Part shown: positions 5,878-15,044 of the stretch, one piece after another
Layout: each line of letters begins with the position of its first letter
Numbering within the stretch: position 1 is the first letter of the stretch
DNA from: Porphyromonas vaginalis
GTDB lineage: Bacteria > Bacteroidota > Bacteroidia > Bacteroidales > Porphyromonadaceae
Direction of reading: 5' to 3'
Assembly (NCBI RefSeq): GCF_958301595.1
Contig: NZ_CATQJU010000001.1
Coordinates: 1,426,001 to 1,490,000 of the forward strand
Length of the DNA stretch: 64,000 nt
The notes under the pieces: generated by a model
Seen by the model: the letters and a program-made list of their open reading frames with translations, nothing else
Told to the model about the DNA's origin: nothing
The model's database searches: none
Translations under genes and position numbers: made by a program

Positions 5878-8253
5878 ATGCAACGAAATCTATTATTCCT
5901 CTACAGCCTGCTCCTTGCACTGATTCCGCTAGGTAGTGTGGCTCAGACTGCAACGAATGATGTGCTGACCTTTACGACAAGTAAGGCGGTTGGTGAAACC
6001 ATCCAAATAAACCTTCAGTACCAGGGTCAGCTCGAGATTAAGGGCCTTGAGAGTGTCCCTGCGAGCGCTCCATTTGTGTACAATACCTCAATGGTCAAGC
6101 TCACGGCACAGACTGTCACTATCAAGGGACAGCTCTCGCGCATTGCTATACACAACGACCAAAAGATAACCGGCCTCTCTGCGCCTAACCATACGACTCT
6201 GGAGGAGCTGTATTGCGTTAATAACCCTTCGCTCACAAGCCTCAACCTCTCTGGGTGTAATAAGTTGAAGTATATATCCATCCCTGGTACAGGACTTAAG
6301 AGTCAGTATCTGACTCAGTTTATAGAGTCACTCCCCAAGGTAAAGGACGGGAAGCTCAACTTCTATCGTGCAGACCAGAAGGCACCCCATGCTTACTGGA
6401 CTATTCAAGACATCCGAGATGCCAATGCTAAGGGATGGCAAGTTAACACCACTGTAGGGTCAAGTGTCTTAGAACTTTACCCAGACGAGATCACTATCGG
6501 AGTCGATCCCGCAGTCAGTGAGACGCTGAGTCTCTGCATCATCGGAGAGGGTGAAAATATCCCACTCATCTCAAATATAGAAGGAAATCCCGTCATTGAG
6601 AGCGGAGATAAATTCACTCCTTATACCGTAACGCAGAAGTCGGTCATCATCGGAGGCAATGTCAAGCTTTTCAAGGTGGAGTGGCAGAAGAACATTACCA
6701 GTATCAATCTAGGTAAGAATCGTAGCCTCACACACTTAGTCTGTACTAAAGGTAACGTCAAGGAGCTGGGACTGTCGGAGTGTTCGTCCTTGAATCTCGT
6801 AGAGTGCTACGGCAATGGCATACGAGGTGAGGCAACTACACGACTGATGTCTACACTGCCAGACCGCACCTCAGCGCAGGAGCCTGGCAAAATCTACTTC
6901 GTAGACGAAGCCTCTACTGAAGCACAAAAGAACAGCTACAGCGATACAGACCTCTTCCTCGCCAAGAGCCGTGGCTGGGTCGTCTATCGTCGGCTCTCAA
7001 GTGGCACCTTCGAAGAGATCAAGCCCACTGGTACTTCTTACGATCAGATAACCTTTACCACGGACAAGAAGGTTGGAGAGGGCTTCTTTATCGTCACAAA
7101 TCCCTCTAACCCTATAAGTGTACGTGGACTCAAGTTACTCTCTCAGAGTGAGAGTACGCCAGACAAGAATGCCATCGTCACGACACAGGATATAACGCTC
7201 GTGGGTAATGTGCTGAGTCTCGTGCTTGCAGATCAGCAGATCACCGCTTTTGAGTCAAAGGACAACAAAGAGCTTCGGTCGTTAGTTATCTCAGGTAATA
7301 AGCTGACCAAGCTGGATCTCTCTACTTTCGAAAAGCTCGAAAGTGTGGTCTGTTTCGATAATCCGTTTGATAAGGAGGGCTCCACTTTTACCTTGTCGCA
7401 CCTGCCTAATCGTACGAAAGAGGAGACACCTGGGGCTATCACCTTTGCCTCTACGGCTGAGGGCGACCTTACGCCCACATACAGCTTGGCAGACATCGCT
7501 GCTGCCAATGCACTCAACTGGAAGGTAATGCAACGTGATAACGAAGGCAAGGAGTCTGAGATCGTCCCCAAGGTCAATGTCATCACCCTCGTCACGGACA
7601 AGACTGTAGGTAGCGAAGTGACAATAGACGCAAAGCTAGTCGATGGTCGTCCAGTCAAAGTGACGGGACTATCCGTTGCTGAGATTACTGCTGCCAATGC
7701 GGCTGGCAAGTTCACCCTAACGGCACAGACTGTCACCCTCTCAGGCGATGTCTCCTCCCTAAGCATCCCCGATGGCGAGTGGACAAAGATTGAGACTACG
7801 GCAGATTACGACAAGCTCGAGTCTCTCGCTTACCCAAGGAATAAGGTGACGTCTCCTGTCCTAAAGACCCCTCGTCTCTCTATGCTGGACTGCAGCAACA
7901 ATGAAGTGAAAGCAGACCTCGTGTCGCAACTAATCGCTCAACTGCCAGACCGCTCTGCTGAAACGAACAAAGGTGAGCTACGTCTCTTCAATACCTTCAA
8001 GGGGGTAGGCGAGACCAACGAAATAACTGCCGACCACCTCAAGGCTGCTAAGGCTAAGGGCTGGCGTATCACAGACAGCAAGATGGAGATTACAGAGCAG
8101 CAACTAGCTACGGATCTCGTCCTGCGTCCCAACAGCACGGATGATACGGTATACACACTCGAGGGTATCCGCCTCTTTACCCCAGTTGACGAGCTACCTG
8201 AAGGTATCTACATCATCGGCTGTAAGAAGGTAATCATCAATCGCACGAAGTAA
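5878..8253 (+). CDS. Secreted four-module LRR-like surface protein
   Basis: Start set at 5878, where MQRNLLFLYSLLLALIPLGS gives a clear signal peptide; the open frame upstream lies in the R2 repeat. The 791-residue product has four modules of about 170-190 residues. Each opens with an (I/L)TF-TTDK-VGE type strand, continues with leucine-rich-repeat-like text (LEELYCVNNPSLTSLNLSG, LRSLVISGNKLTKLDLS) and closes with a P(D/N)RT...AKAKGW-V signature. The tail TLEGIRLFTPVDELPEG, then IYIIGCKKVIINRTK, looks like a Bacteroidales surface-sorting or anchoring end, as in internalin-like P. gingivalis proteins. Adhesion or protein binding is inferred. It is a single gene, followed by a strong terminator. 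Confidence 0.75.
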   Translation: MQRNLLFLYSLLLALIPLGSVAQTATNDVLTFTTSKAVGETIQINLQYQGQLEIKGLESVPASAPFVYNTSMVKLTAQTVTIKGQLSRIAIHNDQKITGLSAPNHTTLEELYCVNNPSLTSLNLSGCNKLKYISIPGTGLKSQYLTQFIESLPKVKDGKLNFYRADQKAPHAYWTIQDIRDANAKGWQVNTTVGSSVLELYPDEITIGVDPAVSETLSLCIIGEGENIPLISNIEGNPVIESGDKFTPYTVTQKSVIIGGNVKLFKVEWQKNITSINLGKNRSLTHLVCTKGNVKELGLSECSSLNLVECYGNGIRGEATTRLMSTLPDRTSAQEPGKIYFVDEASTEAQKNSYSDTDLFLAKSRGWVVYRRLSSGTFEEIKPTGTSYDQITFTTDKKVGEGFFIVTNPSNPISVRGLKLLSQSESTPDKNAIVTTQDITLVGNVLSLVLADQQITAFESKDNKELRSLVISGNKLTKLDLSTFEKLESVVCFDNPFDKEGSTFTLSHLPNRTKEETPGAITFASTAEGDLTPTYSLADIAAANALNWKVMQRDNEGKESEIVPKVNVITLVTDKTVGSEVTIDAKLVDGRPVKVTGLSVAEITAANAAGKFTLTAQTVTLSGDVSSLSIPDGEWTKIETTADYDKLESLAYPRNKVTSPVLKTPRLSMLDCSNNEVKADLVSQLIAQLPDRSAETNKGELRLFNTFKGVGETNEITADHLKAAKAKGWRITDSKMEITEQQLATDLVLRPNSTDDTVYTLEGIRLFTPVDELPEGIYIIGCKKVIINRTK

Positions 8254-8314
8254 CAGGCTCCTTTTGAGGAGCATTAAGGTATCTCTGTCTAGATAGGACA
8301 GAGACCTCACACAG

Positions 8315-8354
8315 AGCGGACTCAATCACTCAGAGATAGTGGTTGAGTCCGCTT
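8315..8354 (+). terminator. Hairpin terminator after the LRR-like gene
   Basis: AGCGGACTCAATCACT pairs with AGTGGTTGAGTCCGCT (one G-U), a 16-bp stem with a 7-base loop, followed by TCGATTCT. Confidence 0.7.
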
Positions 8355-8377
8355 CGATTCTGTCAGCCCACCTATAC

Positions 8378-8406
8378 GGAGACTGTTGCAAAAGTCAATA
8401 GTCTCC
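8378..8406. repeat. MITE end fragment
   Basis: GGAGACTGTTG-CAAAAGT-CAATAGTCTCC, the terminal hairpin of the MITE seen at 27391 and 63797, standing alone. In the rest of 8254-8616, apart from the terminator, I see no gene. Confidence 0.6.
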
Positions 8407-8616
8407 TTTATACGACAGGGGGAGGGCATCAGGTAGCCGTGAAAAAGGCGAGAGGGGCGCTACCCTCACGGTAACACCCCTCCCTATCACATACACTAAA
8501 CAAATTATTGTCTCTTCAATTCGTCGCTATCGGTTTAGACGATGTGTACTCCCAGTGGAGAATCTTATCGTCTGTCGCTAGATGTGGACGAATTGAGTTA
8601 TCTCTTTTGCCCGATC

Positions 8617-9174
8617 TTATTCGTGGTTATGATCGTGGTCATGATCGTGGCCATGGTCATGATCGTGGTCATGGTCGTGGTGATGATCACCAGGAGCATC
8701 CTTGGAGAGGATGACGGTGCGAGCCACCATCGACTCATTGCCAGAGCGATCCACGCAGTAGACTAGAAGGTGGTACTCACCTGGTGTTGCGTCTGCTGGG
8801 ATCTTGATGTCGTGGTGGTGAATCGATGCGTTGCGCTGGTTGACCGTGTACTCCTTGTTGAAGCTAAAAGGCTTCGTCTGGTCATCACCGTGACGTAGAT
8901 CGCGGGTGTGCGAGTGCCCGTCGAAGTTGTTGTGGACGTCGATCTTGTACGACTTGACGAGGTCGTTGTCCGAGAGCTTCATCTCGAAGTGTACGCCATG
9001 CGCATCTCCGATGCGAAGTGAGTCATTGTCTTCGGGCTCGATGAGCTCGATGACAGGCTTTGTCGTGTCGACAGTTGGTTGATTCTTGGGCTCCTCTTTG
9101 CAACCGGTGAAGGCTGTCGCCAAAGCGAGACAACTGAGGAGCGTGATTGATGTGAAGATTGTTCTTTTCATCAT
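8617..9174 (-). CDS. DUF4625-like lipoprotein with a His/Asp metal-binding tail
   Basis: A 185-residue lipoprotein (signal peptide MMKRTIFTSITLLSCLALAT, then lipobox FTGC) with an Ig-like beta domain at about residues 35-150 of the DUF4625 kind (VIELIEPEDNDSLRIGD, VHNNFDGHSH). The last 25 residues are an HD/HDHDHGHD run, the mark of zinc, nickel or copper binding. The gene lies 11 bp downstream of a TonB-receptor gene and in the same direction, so a role in capturing metal at the cell surface is inferred. The low-complexity tail also produces an open frame on the opposite strand, which is not a gene. Confidence 0.8.
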   Translation of the reverse strand: MMKRTIFTSITLLSCLALATAFTGCKEEPKNQPTVDTTKPVIELIEPEDNDSLRIGDAHGVHFEMKLSDNDLVKSYKIDVHNNFDGHSHTRDLRHGDDQTKPFSFNKEYTVNQRNASIHHHDIKIPADATPGEYHLLVYCVDRSGNESMVARTVILSKDAPGDHHHDHDHDHDHGHDHDHDHNHE

Positions 9175-9185
9175 AGTATTGAAGA

Positions 9186-11363
9186 TTAGAATGATAGATT
9201 GATTGTTAGCAATAGGTTTCGTCCAGCCTCAGGAAGATTGACTCTTCTGTAGTAACTCATGTGGTCATAGTAGCGGCTGTTCAAGATGTTTTGGATAGCT
9301 AGAGAGATGCGGTAGTTGCTCTGTCTGAGCTGTCCGTCGTAGGTCACAGCTAGGTCTAGTAGCGTCGCTGTGCCAGGTGTAGGTGCCTCATTGCGCGCTA
9401 TGCGATGCTGAGGAGCGATGATGCGATGCTTGAGCGAGAGCGCCCAGTGCTTAGGGTGCCAGGTCAAGTCGTGGCTCAAGCGTGCTGGTGGCGAGTAGGG
9501 TAGCGCTAAGCGGTCTGCCACATTGTAGGTGTAGACGTAGTCACCCTGCAGGTGGTAGTCCCACTGCGGATGCAGATGCCAAGTGCCCTCTAGCTCGACT
9601 CCTGTGAAGAGCGCCCGTGTGGACTGGTAGCGGTAGATCTGTCCCGAGTGGGGCAGTATAGACCACTCACCCGAGGGCTGCAGGTAGATGTAGTTGGTAA
9701 AGTAGGTCACAAAGGGAGAGACCGTACAGCTCCACAGGTCATTATGAAAGCCCACCTCGCTATCTAGTAGCCAGCCCTGCTCGCTGCCTAGCGAGGGGTC
9801 GCCCACCTCGTGGCGGAAGGTGCCGTGGTGGATGCCATTTGCCGCAAGCTCGTAGATGCCTGGTAGGCGAAAGCTCCTGCCCAGATTAACCTTCCAGAGC
9901 CAATGCCGATTGATCTGCCAAGATAATCCGACACTGCCCGAAAGGTCGTGCCACCTGCGCTCACCCTCCTGGCTGCTGTAGTAGTACTGCGCCAAGGTTG
10001 CCGAGGACTCGCCACGCTCCTGGAGGTAGTCAGCTAGGTAAGGGTCGTGGTAGGGACTCATCGCTATGTATCCTAGATCGTAGCGCAGACCACTGGTGAG
10101 GTGTAGCCCCTGGGCTATGCGTCCCTGATAGGTCAGGCTCACGCCACTCGTCGCCCGCTGGTAGTCTGGTAGGAGGAAGCCGTAGCCTCTCCGCTTGTGC
10201 CACTGGTACTGCCCATCAGTGGCTAGCGTCCACTTGCCACCCCATGGGGCGTAGTAGCTGGCCTGTAAGCGTGCTGAGATGGTTTTGAGGTCAAACTCAA
10301 ACTCTAAGTCAGCGTCCTGCACGGGTCGCTGCATCGTCCCGTAGTGGGTGTGGAAGGCACTAAGCTCACGGCGCAAGTTCTGCTGCCAGCCTAGCTCACC
10401 GACCAGCTGCCACTGCGGAGAGACTCGCCACTGCAGGCTGCCCTGTGTAGAGATCTGACGCACCGTGCTGTAAGGTAGCTCGATGTTGTATCGGCTCTTG
10501 TCAGGTAGCACACGCTTGAGGTCTGGCACGCCATGCGCTCCTGGGAAGAAGCCACTGCGCTCTCCATTGACAGAAGCTTGCAGCGAAGCTTTGACCTGCT
10601 CTCCTAGCCATTCGTAGCGTAGTTGCGAGGCGTAGGTCTGTGTGGCACTGTTTTTCAACCTACGATTATATATAGGTATCCAGCGCGTGAGGTAGGTAAT
10701 GCTATCTGCCGTCACATTGCGGTCCCCGTGATACTGCCCGCTCATACGTAAGCGGATGTGGTGCGCTCCGTACAGGTAGCCCATCATGAGACTGCCCCCG
10801 CCACCCATGGTACTGCTTTGCCCCATCATGGTATAGGAGCCGTAGAGGCCTTGCTTGTGAGGTGTCGCAGCCGGCTGTCTCACGATGACTCCCCCTAGGG
10901 CGTCACTGCCGTAGAGCAGCGAGCCAGCACCCTTGATCACCTGTACAGGGTCTTGGTCGAAGGCGTCCACCTCCAGCCCATGGTCGGCACCCCACTGCTG
11001 CCCCTCCTGCTTGAGTCCACCATCGACATAGGCGATGCGGTTGAAGCCTAGACCACGGATCACCGGCTTACCATAGCCAGAGCCGATCGTGATCACATTG
11101 ACCCCAGGCAGCGTGCTCAGAGTCGCTGCAAAGTTACCCGTAAAGTGCTTCGTGAGGTAAGTGCTGTCGAGCCACTCGATCGTCTGACCGATACGCATAG
11201 TCTGGAGCCGCTTGCTATTAGCTCGCACCTCGACCGTCTGGAGCGTCTCGTCAAATGTGTGAGGCTCTAGCGCGACACTATCAAGTCTCGAGGCGGACGG
11301 CTCAGCTAGAGCCACCGTCGGGATGAGATATAGTAGTAGATAGCAAATGTATCGACAATACAT
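9186..11363 (-). CDS. TonB-dependent outer-membrane receptor, probably for metal
   Basis: A 725-residue receptor with signal peptide (ends VALAEP), a TonB-box-like segment (LQTVEVRA), a plug domain (ATLSTLPGVNVITIGSG, PVIRGLGFNRIAYVDGG, DPVQVIKGAGSLLYGSDALG) and a C-terminal 22-strand barrel ending in an aromatic (LLLTINLSF). The plug text QQWGADHGLEVDAFD is typical of Bacteroidota receptors found with His-rich partner proteins. Its neighbours, a His-tailed lipoprotein and a small His/Cys protein, point to zinc or another transition metal rather than glycans; there is no SusD. Substrate is inference. Confidence 0.85.
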   Translation of the reverse strand: MYCRYICYLLLYLIPTVALAEPSASRLDSVALEPHTFDETLQTVEVRANSKRLQTMRIGQTIEWLDSTYLTKHFTGNFAATLSTLPGVNVITIGSGYGKPVIRGLGFNRIAYVDGGLKQEGQQWGADHGLEVDAFDQDPVQVIKGAGSLLYGSDALGGVIVRQPAATPHKQGLYGSYTMMGQSSTMGGGGSLMMGYLYGAHHIRLRMSGQYHGDRNVTADSITYLTRWIPIYNRRLKNSATQTYASQLRYEWLGEQVKASLQASVNGERSGFFPGAHGVPDLKRVLPDKSRYNIELPYSTVRQISTQGSLQWRVSPQWQLVGELGWQQNLRRELSAFHTHYGTMQRPVQDADLEFEFDLKTISARLQASYYAPWGGKWTLATDGQYQWHKRRGYGFLLPDYQRATSGVSLTYQGRIAQGLHLTSGLRYDLGYIAMSPYHDPYLADYLQERGESSATLAQYYYSSQEGERRWHDLSGSVGLSWQINRHWLWKVNLGRSFRLPGIYELAANGIHHGTFRHEVGDPSLGSEQGWLLDSEVGFHNDLWSCTVSPFVTYFTNYIYLQPSGEWSILPHSGQIYRYQSTRALFTGVELEGTWHLHPQWDYHLQGDYVYTYNVADRLALPYSPPARLSHDLTWHPKHWALSLKHRIIAPQHRIARNEAPTPGTATLLDLAVTYDGQLRQSNYRISLAIQNILNSRYYDHMSYYRRVNLPEAGRNLLLTINLSF

Positions 11364-11619
11364 CGCAAGAGTGTTATTAACCAGTGAAATGTAAGGAGAT
11401 CGTGCGCACCACTATACCAATAGCTTAGCTCACACACAGCGGAGGAGCAGGCGTACGTATAGGATTGCGTCACATAGGTATGGTCTAGCTATGCTAGGGG
11501 AAGAGGAGAGCGACATCACGGTCACTCACACCTTGGGCTGTTTGCCAAGGTCAGCACAGCAAGCGGAGTATAAGCGTATAGCTAGTCCGCTGGAAGCCAC
11601 ATAGTCGATAGGAGTGTGG
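11364..11619 (-). other. 256-bp gap within the metal-uptake operon
   Basis: No reading frame of note. It holds a hairpin, ACCTTGG (7 bp, 8-base loop) with CCAAGGT, at about 11530-11552. The gap between the small His/Cys gene and the receptor could carry a second promoter or a regulatory leader, but I recognise no riboswitch in it. Confidence 0.35.
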
Positions 11620-11997
11620 CTAGCAGTATCTCACTGGTGGGGCTCTTAGAGCTTTGCCCTCTCTCAGGGCTAGGTGTACAGCTTCGGGTTGCAGCTCAGG
11701 AGCGGGAGCATCCCACTCGTCCACTGCAAAGGAAGGTGCTACGGCACACTGGTCGGTGATGCCGAGATGAAACTCGCAGACGGGGCAGGTCACGCTATTG
11801 ACCAGATAGACCTCCGAGCTAGCTTCGTGATGCTCCTCACCGTCTGTGTCAGACTGAGAGGCTACATAGCTTCTTACCGAGAAGGCTCCTGCGTCGTGCT
11901 GGTGCATAGCTTGTCCCATCAGAGCCAGTACGTATACTAGCCCCAATAGCAAAGCCGTCATCCGCGTCGGCATATCGATATGTGTGAGTCTTCTCAT
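11620..11997 (-). CDS. Small His/Cys-containing exported protein of a metal-uptake operon
   Basis: A 125-residue protein starting MRRLTHIDMPTRMTALLLG. One membrane or signal segment (about 13-27), then AMHQHDAG, a GEEHHEASSE stretch, CPVCEFHLG, and the end LRAPPVRYC. Paired Cys and clustered His suggest metal binding, and short proteins of this style precede metal-related TonB receptors in Bacteroidota. The open frame extends upstream, but a TATCTTTG promoter lies in that extension, which supports the start given. No precise family name is claimed. Confidence 0.65.
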   Translation of the reverse strand: MRRLTHIDMPTRMTALLLGLVYVLALMGQAMHQHDAGAFSVRSYVASQSDTDGEEHHEASSEVYLVNSVTCPVCEFHLGITDQCAVAPSFAVDEWDAPAPELQPEAVHLALREGKALRAPPVRYC

Positions 11998-12014
11998 ATA
12001 TGCTGTATTGCCTG

Positions 12015-12044
12015 CAAAGATAGTAAAAAGATTTTTCCCCGCAA
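12015..12044 (-). promoter_or_regulatory. Promoter of the metal-uptake operon
   Basis: On the minus strand: TTG (12042-12044), 19 bp, TATCTTTG (12015-12022). Spacing fits the Bacteroidota consensus, and the predicted start is about 10 nt before the ATG. Confidence 0.7.
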
Positions 12045-12155
12045 GTGGATCGCCCAGCTCAAATTTGAAATTGTATATGCCCCTACAGGCTCCGCCCTCC
12101 ACTAGCTACCTTAGTAGCAGATCTGCGGTGAAACTTGGATTAAGGAATAGAACAA

Positions 12156-12186
12156 GGGCTGACTCCTCCAAAAGAGAAGTCAGCCC
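12156..12186. terminator. Hairpin between the lipoprotein gene and the metal operon
   Basis: GGGCTGACT (12156-12164) pairs with AGTCAGCCC (12178-12186), with CTCC/GAGA partly pairing inside. It lies downstream of the leftward lipoprotein gene that ends at 12219. Confidence 0.6.
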
Positions 12187-12218
12187 TCTTTAGAACGACT
12201 TTTTGAGCTGTGCGTCTA

Positions 12219-13055
12219 CTACTGAATGTCTAGCTGTAGCTTGACTGGCAGGTCGAAGACTTCTTTGTTTGGTTTAACATCATCACGAATCTCCATATAC
12301 TTATTCCAGGAAACATTCTTATTCTTAAGGATAGCTCCCTTATCGATAAACTTCATACGGATAGTAATCGTAGGCTTACCGCCACCTATCACCTCCGTTG
12401 GTAGTCGGTCAATAATGAGTGTAGGCTTGCCCGTTTCAAACACTTTAAGGTTAGCCCAGGCCTCCTTGTCGTTAGCTCGTATGAGATGCTCCGTGGTATA
12501 GTCGCCCTTATAGCCGTTCTCTATGAACTCCATAAGGGAGGGGAAGCCAAAGAGGACAATTGGAGTCAGGTCACTTCCTACGGGGTAATCTGCACCAAAG
12601 CTGGCATTGTCACTCACGATAGAAATATCTTGAAACTCCCAGTAGAGAGCACGATCAGGGATATAATACTTGGTGTACTTCTTCTTAAAATATAGATCTT
12701 TACGATGAACGACAGGGATGCGACGATAATAAGCTGTATCCCCGATCTCTTTACCAAAGAACCAGCCATTGTCTGTATTCACGCCTGTGAGGGTAAGATA
12801 GTCGACATTGCGAAGTTTACCATCCACTACCCGACACTTGAAGGTGCGTGGTCTCAATGCCTCTGCCTCTGTCAGCGTGTCTAGACGACTCCTAGATTGG
12901 TATTCGTTTACAGACAAATAGCATGGGGCTAAAGTCTCAAAAACAAAGTTGTTGCAACTGACCTCGCTCTTGGGCATATAGCAACTAGTTACCCCAACTG
13001 CTAGCAAAAGTGCAACTGATAGGGCTACAAGAGCATTCCTAATAATTCGCTTCAT
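12219..13055 (-). CDS. Lipoprotein of unknown function
   Basis: A 278-residue protein with a lipoprotein signal (ALVALSVALLLAVGVTSC, Cys about 25). The rest is beta-rich and without motifs I know; notable stretches are GVNTDNGWFFGKEIGD, LYWEFQDISIVSD and TEVIGGGKPTITIRMKFID. It is monocistronic: its own TACCTTTG promoter upstream and a hairpin downstream. Likely surface or periplasmic. Base composition is somewhat more A+T rich than the neighbouring genes. Confidence 0.7.
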   Translation of the reverse strand: MKRIIRNALVALSVALLLAVGVTSCYMPKSEVSCNNFVFETLAPCYLSVNEYQSRSRLDTLTEAEALRPRTFKCRVVDGKLRNVDYLTLTGVNTDNGWFFGKEIGDTAYYRRIPVVHRKDLYFKKKYTKYYIPDRALYWEFQDISIVSDNASFGADYPVGSDLTPIVLFGFPSLMEFIENGYKGDYTTEHLIRANDKEAWANLKVFETGKPTLIIDRLPTEVIGGGKPTITIRMKFIDKGAILKNKNVSWNKYMEIRDDVKPNKEVFDLPVKLQLDIQ

Positions 13056-13170
13056 ATAACCTTTTCGTTTAACGGGTTGAGTGTTAGGATTATTTCGATA
13101 TGTAGAATGTAGAGATATCGTAATGCGCTTATTTTGTTGCGTTTGTTTTTATTTGTCGATGCCCTGCGGG

Positions 13171-13178
13171 CAAAGGTA
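13171..13178 (-). promoter_or_regulatory. TACCTTTG -7 element for the 12219 lipoprotein gene
   Basis: Minus-strand TACCTTTG; a TTTTG about 16-18 bp upstream could serve as the -33 element. It gives a leader of about 110 nt that starts with a GCCCGCAGGGC hairpin. Confidence 0.5.
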
Positions 13179-13360
13179 GTGAAAAAAAATAGATCAAAAT
13201 GGCTTGTGAAACGCGTAGATTCAACTATCCAATGAATTGGTCTCGTCAAGCTTTTGATAAAAAGCTGTCCAGGAGTTAGAAACGTGCGTCTCATTGGCTA
13301 GCACTTCATTTTTTAGTAGCTTTGTAACGTCGTAGTAACGGTAGTGTAATTGAGCCAATC

Positions 13361-13368
13361 TACCTTTG
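13361..13368 (+). promoter_or_regulatory. TACCTTTG -7 element for the fimbrillin-like operon
   Basis: Plus-strand TACCTTTG about 85 bp before the first gene. A second candidate, TAGCTTTG, lies at about 13317-13324. Neither has a clear -33 element. Confidence 0.45.
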
Positions 13369-13452
13369 CACCGTGTCTTGGTAGGATCCTGAATGGGCTA
13401 CTTGTTGCTATGACATCAGGTATTATAGTTAATCTGACACAACAATTGTTCT

Positions 13453-15024
13453 ATGACAAATAAGACTTATCGTCTACTCTTCACACTACTAGCACTCTCT
13501 TGGGGTCTATTCCTGACAGCTGCTTGCCAGCCCAATGGACAGCAAAGAGGTGCCGAGCAGCCTCAGAGTGAGACCAACCAGACATTTCTAGCATCGCAGC
13601 AGGACTACGACCTGCGTGTCGCTGGCACCGCTTGGGAGGCTGGCGACCAGATAGGTATCTACGTACGTCGCACAGCGCAGAATACGACCTGGTCGGCTGA
13701 GCAACTACAGCATAGCAACCTGCACTACAAGACCACTCGTGGTGGGGGGCTAGCGACCTTCGACCCCGCTGACGAGCAGCAGAAGGTGCAGTGGGACTCT
13801 TCGATGAAGTATGACATCCTCGCTTACTACCCCTACAATGCTCAGACGCAGGGTGGCAAGATCGCTTACAGCGTCGCTGATCAAGCTTCGCTCAAACCAC
13901 TTCTTATCTCGGACAATCTCTCAGCTATTGCGCCTGATGTCGCAAAGGAACTAGTCTTTCGTCAGGCACTCGCCTCGCTACGCTTTGAGATGCGCAGTGA
14001 GGATGGTGGTTCTCTAGAGGGCGTCCAGGTGCGCATCGTTGGTATGCCGACGACAGGTTCGCTAGACCTCTTGAGTCGTCAGTGGCAGGTCGATGACAGC
14101 TCTACGGCTGAGATCTCAGTGCCTGTTACCGTCTTGGGTGCTACCGCTACGGCCACCGCACTGATCCTACCTATCGAGACGACCACGAGCGAGATGAAGG
14201 TACTCTTCACGCTGCCCAACGGACGTACCTACACCTGGCCACTACGTGAGGGGCAGAGCCTTGTCATGGGACAGCAGCGCACCCACACCATCACGCTCAA
14301 GGATACTGGCACGGGCAAAGTCGCAGAGGTTGGCCAATACTTCGAGCTACCCGCCAAGAAGAATCTTCCCAATACGCTGGAGGTACAGCACAATCTCCCG
14401 AGCAATCCCTCGGCACGCAACTACTTCCTACTATATGATACGAAGATGCACCTAGCTCACTATGTGGCTTATCCGCTGTACAAGGATGTAATGGAGAAAA
14501 AGGTTGATCGCATGAATGCTTGGGGCTATGATCCGTACATCTCTAAGGCGTATCAACCAAACTTGACGGGGGCTTATGACGGCTACTCTCGAGGACATCA
14601 AATTCCCAGTGCAGATCGACTCTCCTCTCGGGCGGATAACGCTAGCACATTCTACTTCTCTAATATGGTACCACAGAAGCAAACCCATAATGGGGGTATC
14701 TGGAGTAATCTAGAGGGGCAGGTACGCAATCTTGCTAACAGTGTCGACACGCTCTATGTAGTGACGGGCGTAGGCTTTGACGATACGAACTATAAGTACA
14801 CTCGGGATCGAAGTAATGTGGCTTGCCCAGTACCTGACTACTTCTATAAGGTAGTCGTATGGCGCGACAAGCAGGAGCGCTGGCACTCCAAGGCGTGGTG
14901 CATACCACACGAGGGCTTCTCAGGAAAACCTGACAAATACAAGAAGACGCTCAGTGAGATGGAGGCGAAGACTGGCTTTGACTTCTTCCCTGCGCTCAAC
15001 GATGTCAACGTACTTGATAACTAA
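13453..15024 (+). CDS. Fimbrillin-like lipoprotein fused to a DNA/RNA non-specific endonuclease
   Basis: A 523-residue lipoprotein (lipobox LTAAC, Cys about 25). Residues about 45-280 are a fimbrillin/Mfa-like domain (DQIGIYVRR, YDILAYYPYN, LVFRQALASLRFEMR, LILPIETTTSEMKVLF). Residues about 300-520 are a NUC1-type beta-beta-alpha-metal nuclease: FLLYDTKMHLAHYVAY, the catalytic region YSRGHQIPSADR and the Asn motif NMVPQKQTHNGGIWSNLE. The usual DRGH is SRGH (residues 379-382); the His general base and the Asn are kept, so activity is likely but unproven. First of three tandem genes with the same N-terminal domain. A surface nuclease for scavenging or for degrading extracellular DNA is inferred. 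Confidence 0.85.
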   Translation: MTNKTYRLLFTLLALSWGLFLTAACQPNGQQRGAEQPQSETNQTFLASQQDYDLRVAGTAWEAGDQIGIYVRRTAQNTTWSAEQLQHSNLHYKTTRGGGLATFDPADEQQKVQWDSSMKYDILAYYPYNAQTQGGKIAYSVADQASLKPLLISDNLSAIAPDVAKELVFRQALASLRFEMRSEDGGSLEGVQVRIVGMPTTGSLDLLSRQWQVDDSSTAEISVPVTVLGATATATALILPIETTTSEMKVLFTLPNGRTYTWPLREGQSLVMGQQRTHTITLKDTGTGKVAEVGQYFELPAKKNLPNTLEVQHNLPSNPSARNYFLLYDTKMHLAHYVAYPLYKDVMEKKVDRMNAWGYDPYISKAYQPNLTGAYDGYSRGHQIPSADRLSSRADNASTFYFSNMVPQKQTHNGGIWSNLEGQVRNLANSVDTLYVVTGVGFDDTNYKYTRDRSNVACPVPDYFYKVVVWRDKQERWHSKAWCIPHEGFSGKPDKYKKTLSEMEAKTGFDFFPALNDVNVLDN

Positions 15025-15044
15025 TCCGCAGCCGACCTACTATT

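Noticed and set aside
8508-8766. Two plus-strand frames rich in Val/Met/Ile or Arg/Gly/His-Asp
   Set aside because: They are the opposite strand of the poly-His/Asp tail of the DUF4625-like lipoprotein.
11364-11619. Cobalamin or other riboswitch ahead of the TonB receptor
   Set aside because: Looked for B12-box-like GCCACTG and found none; only one simple hairpin is present.
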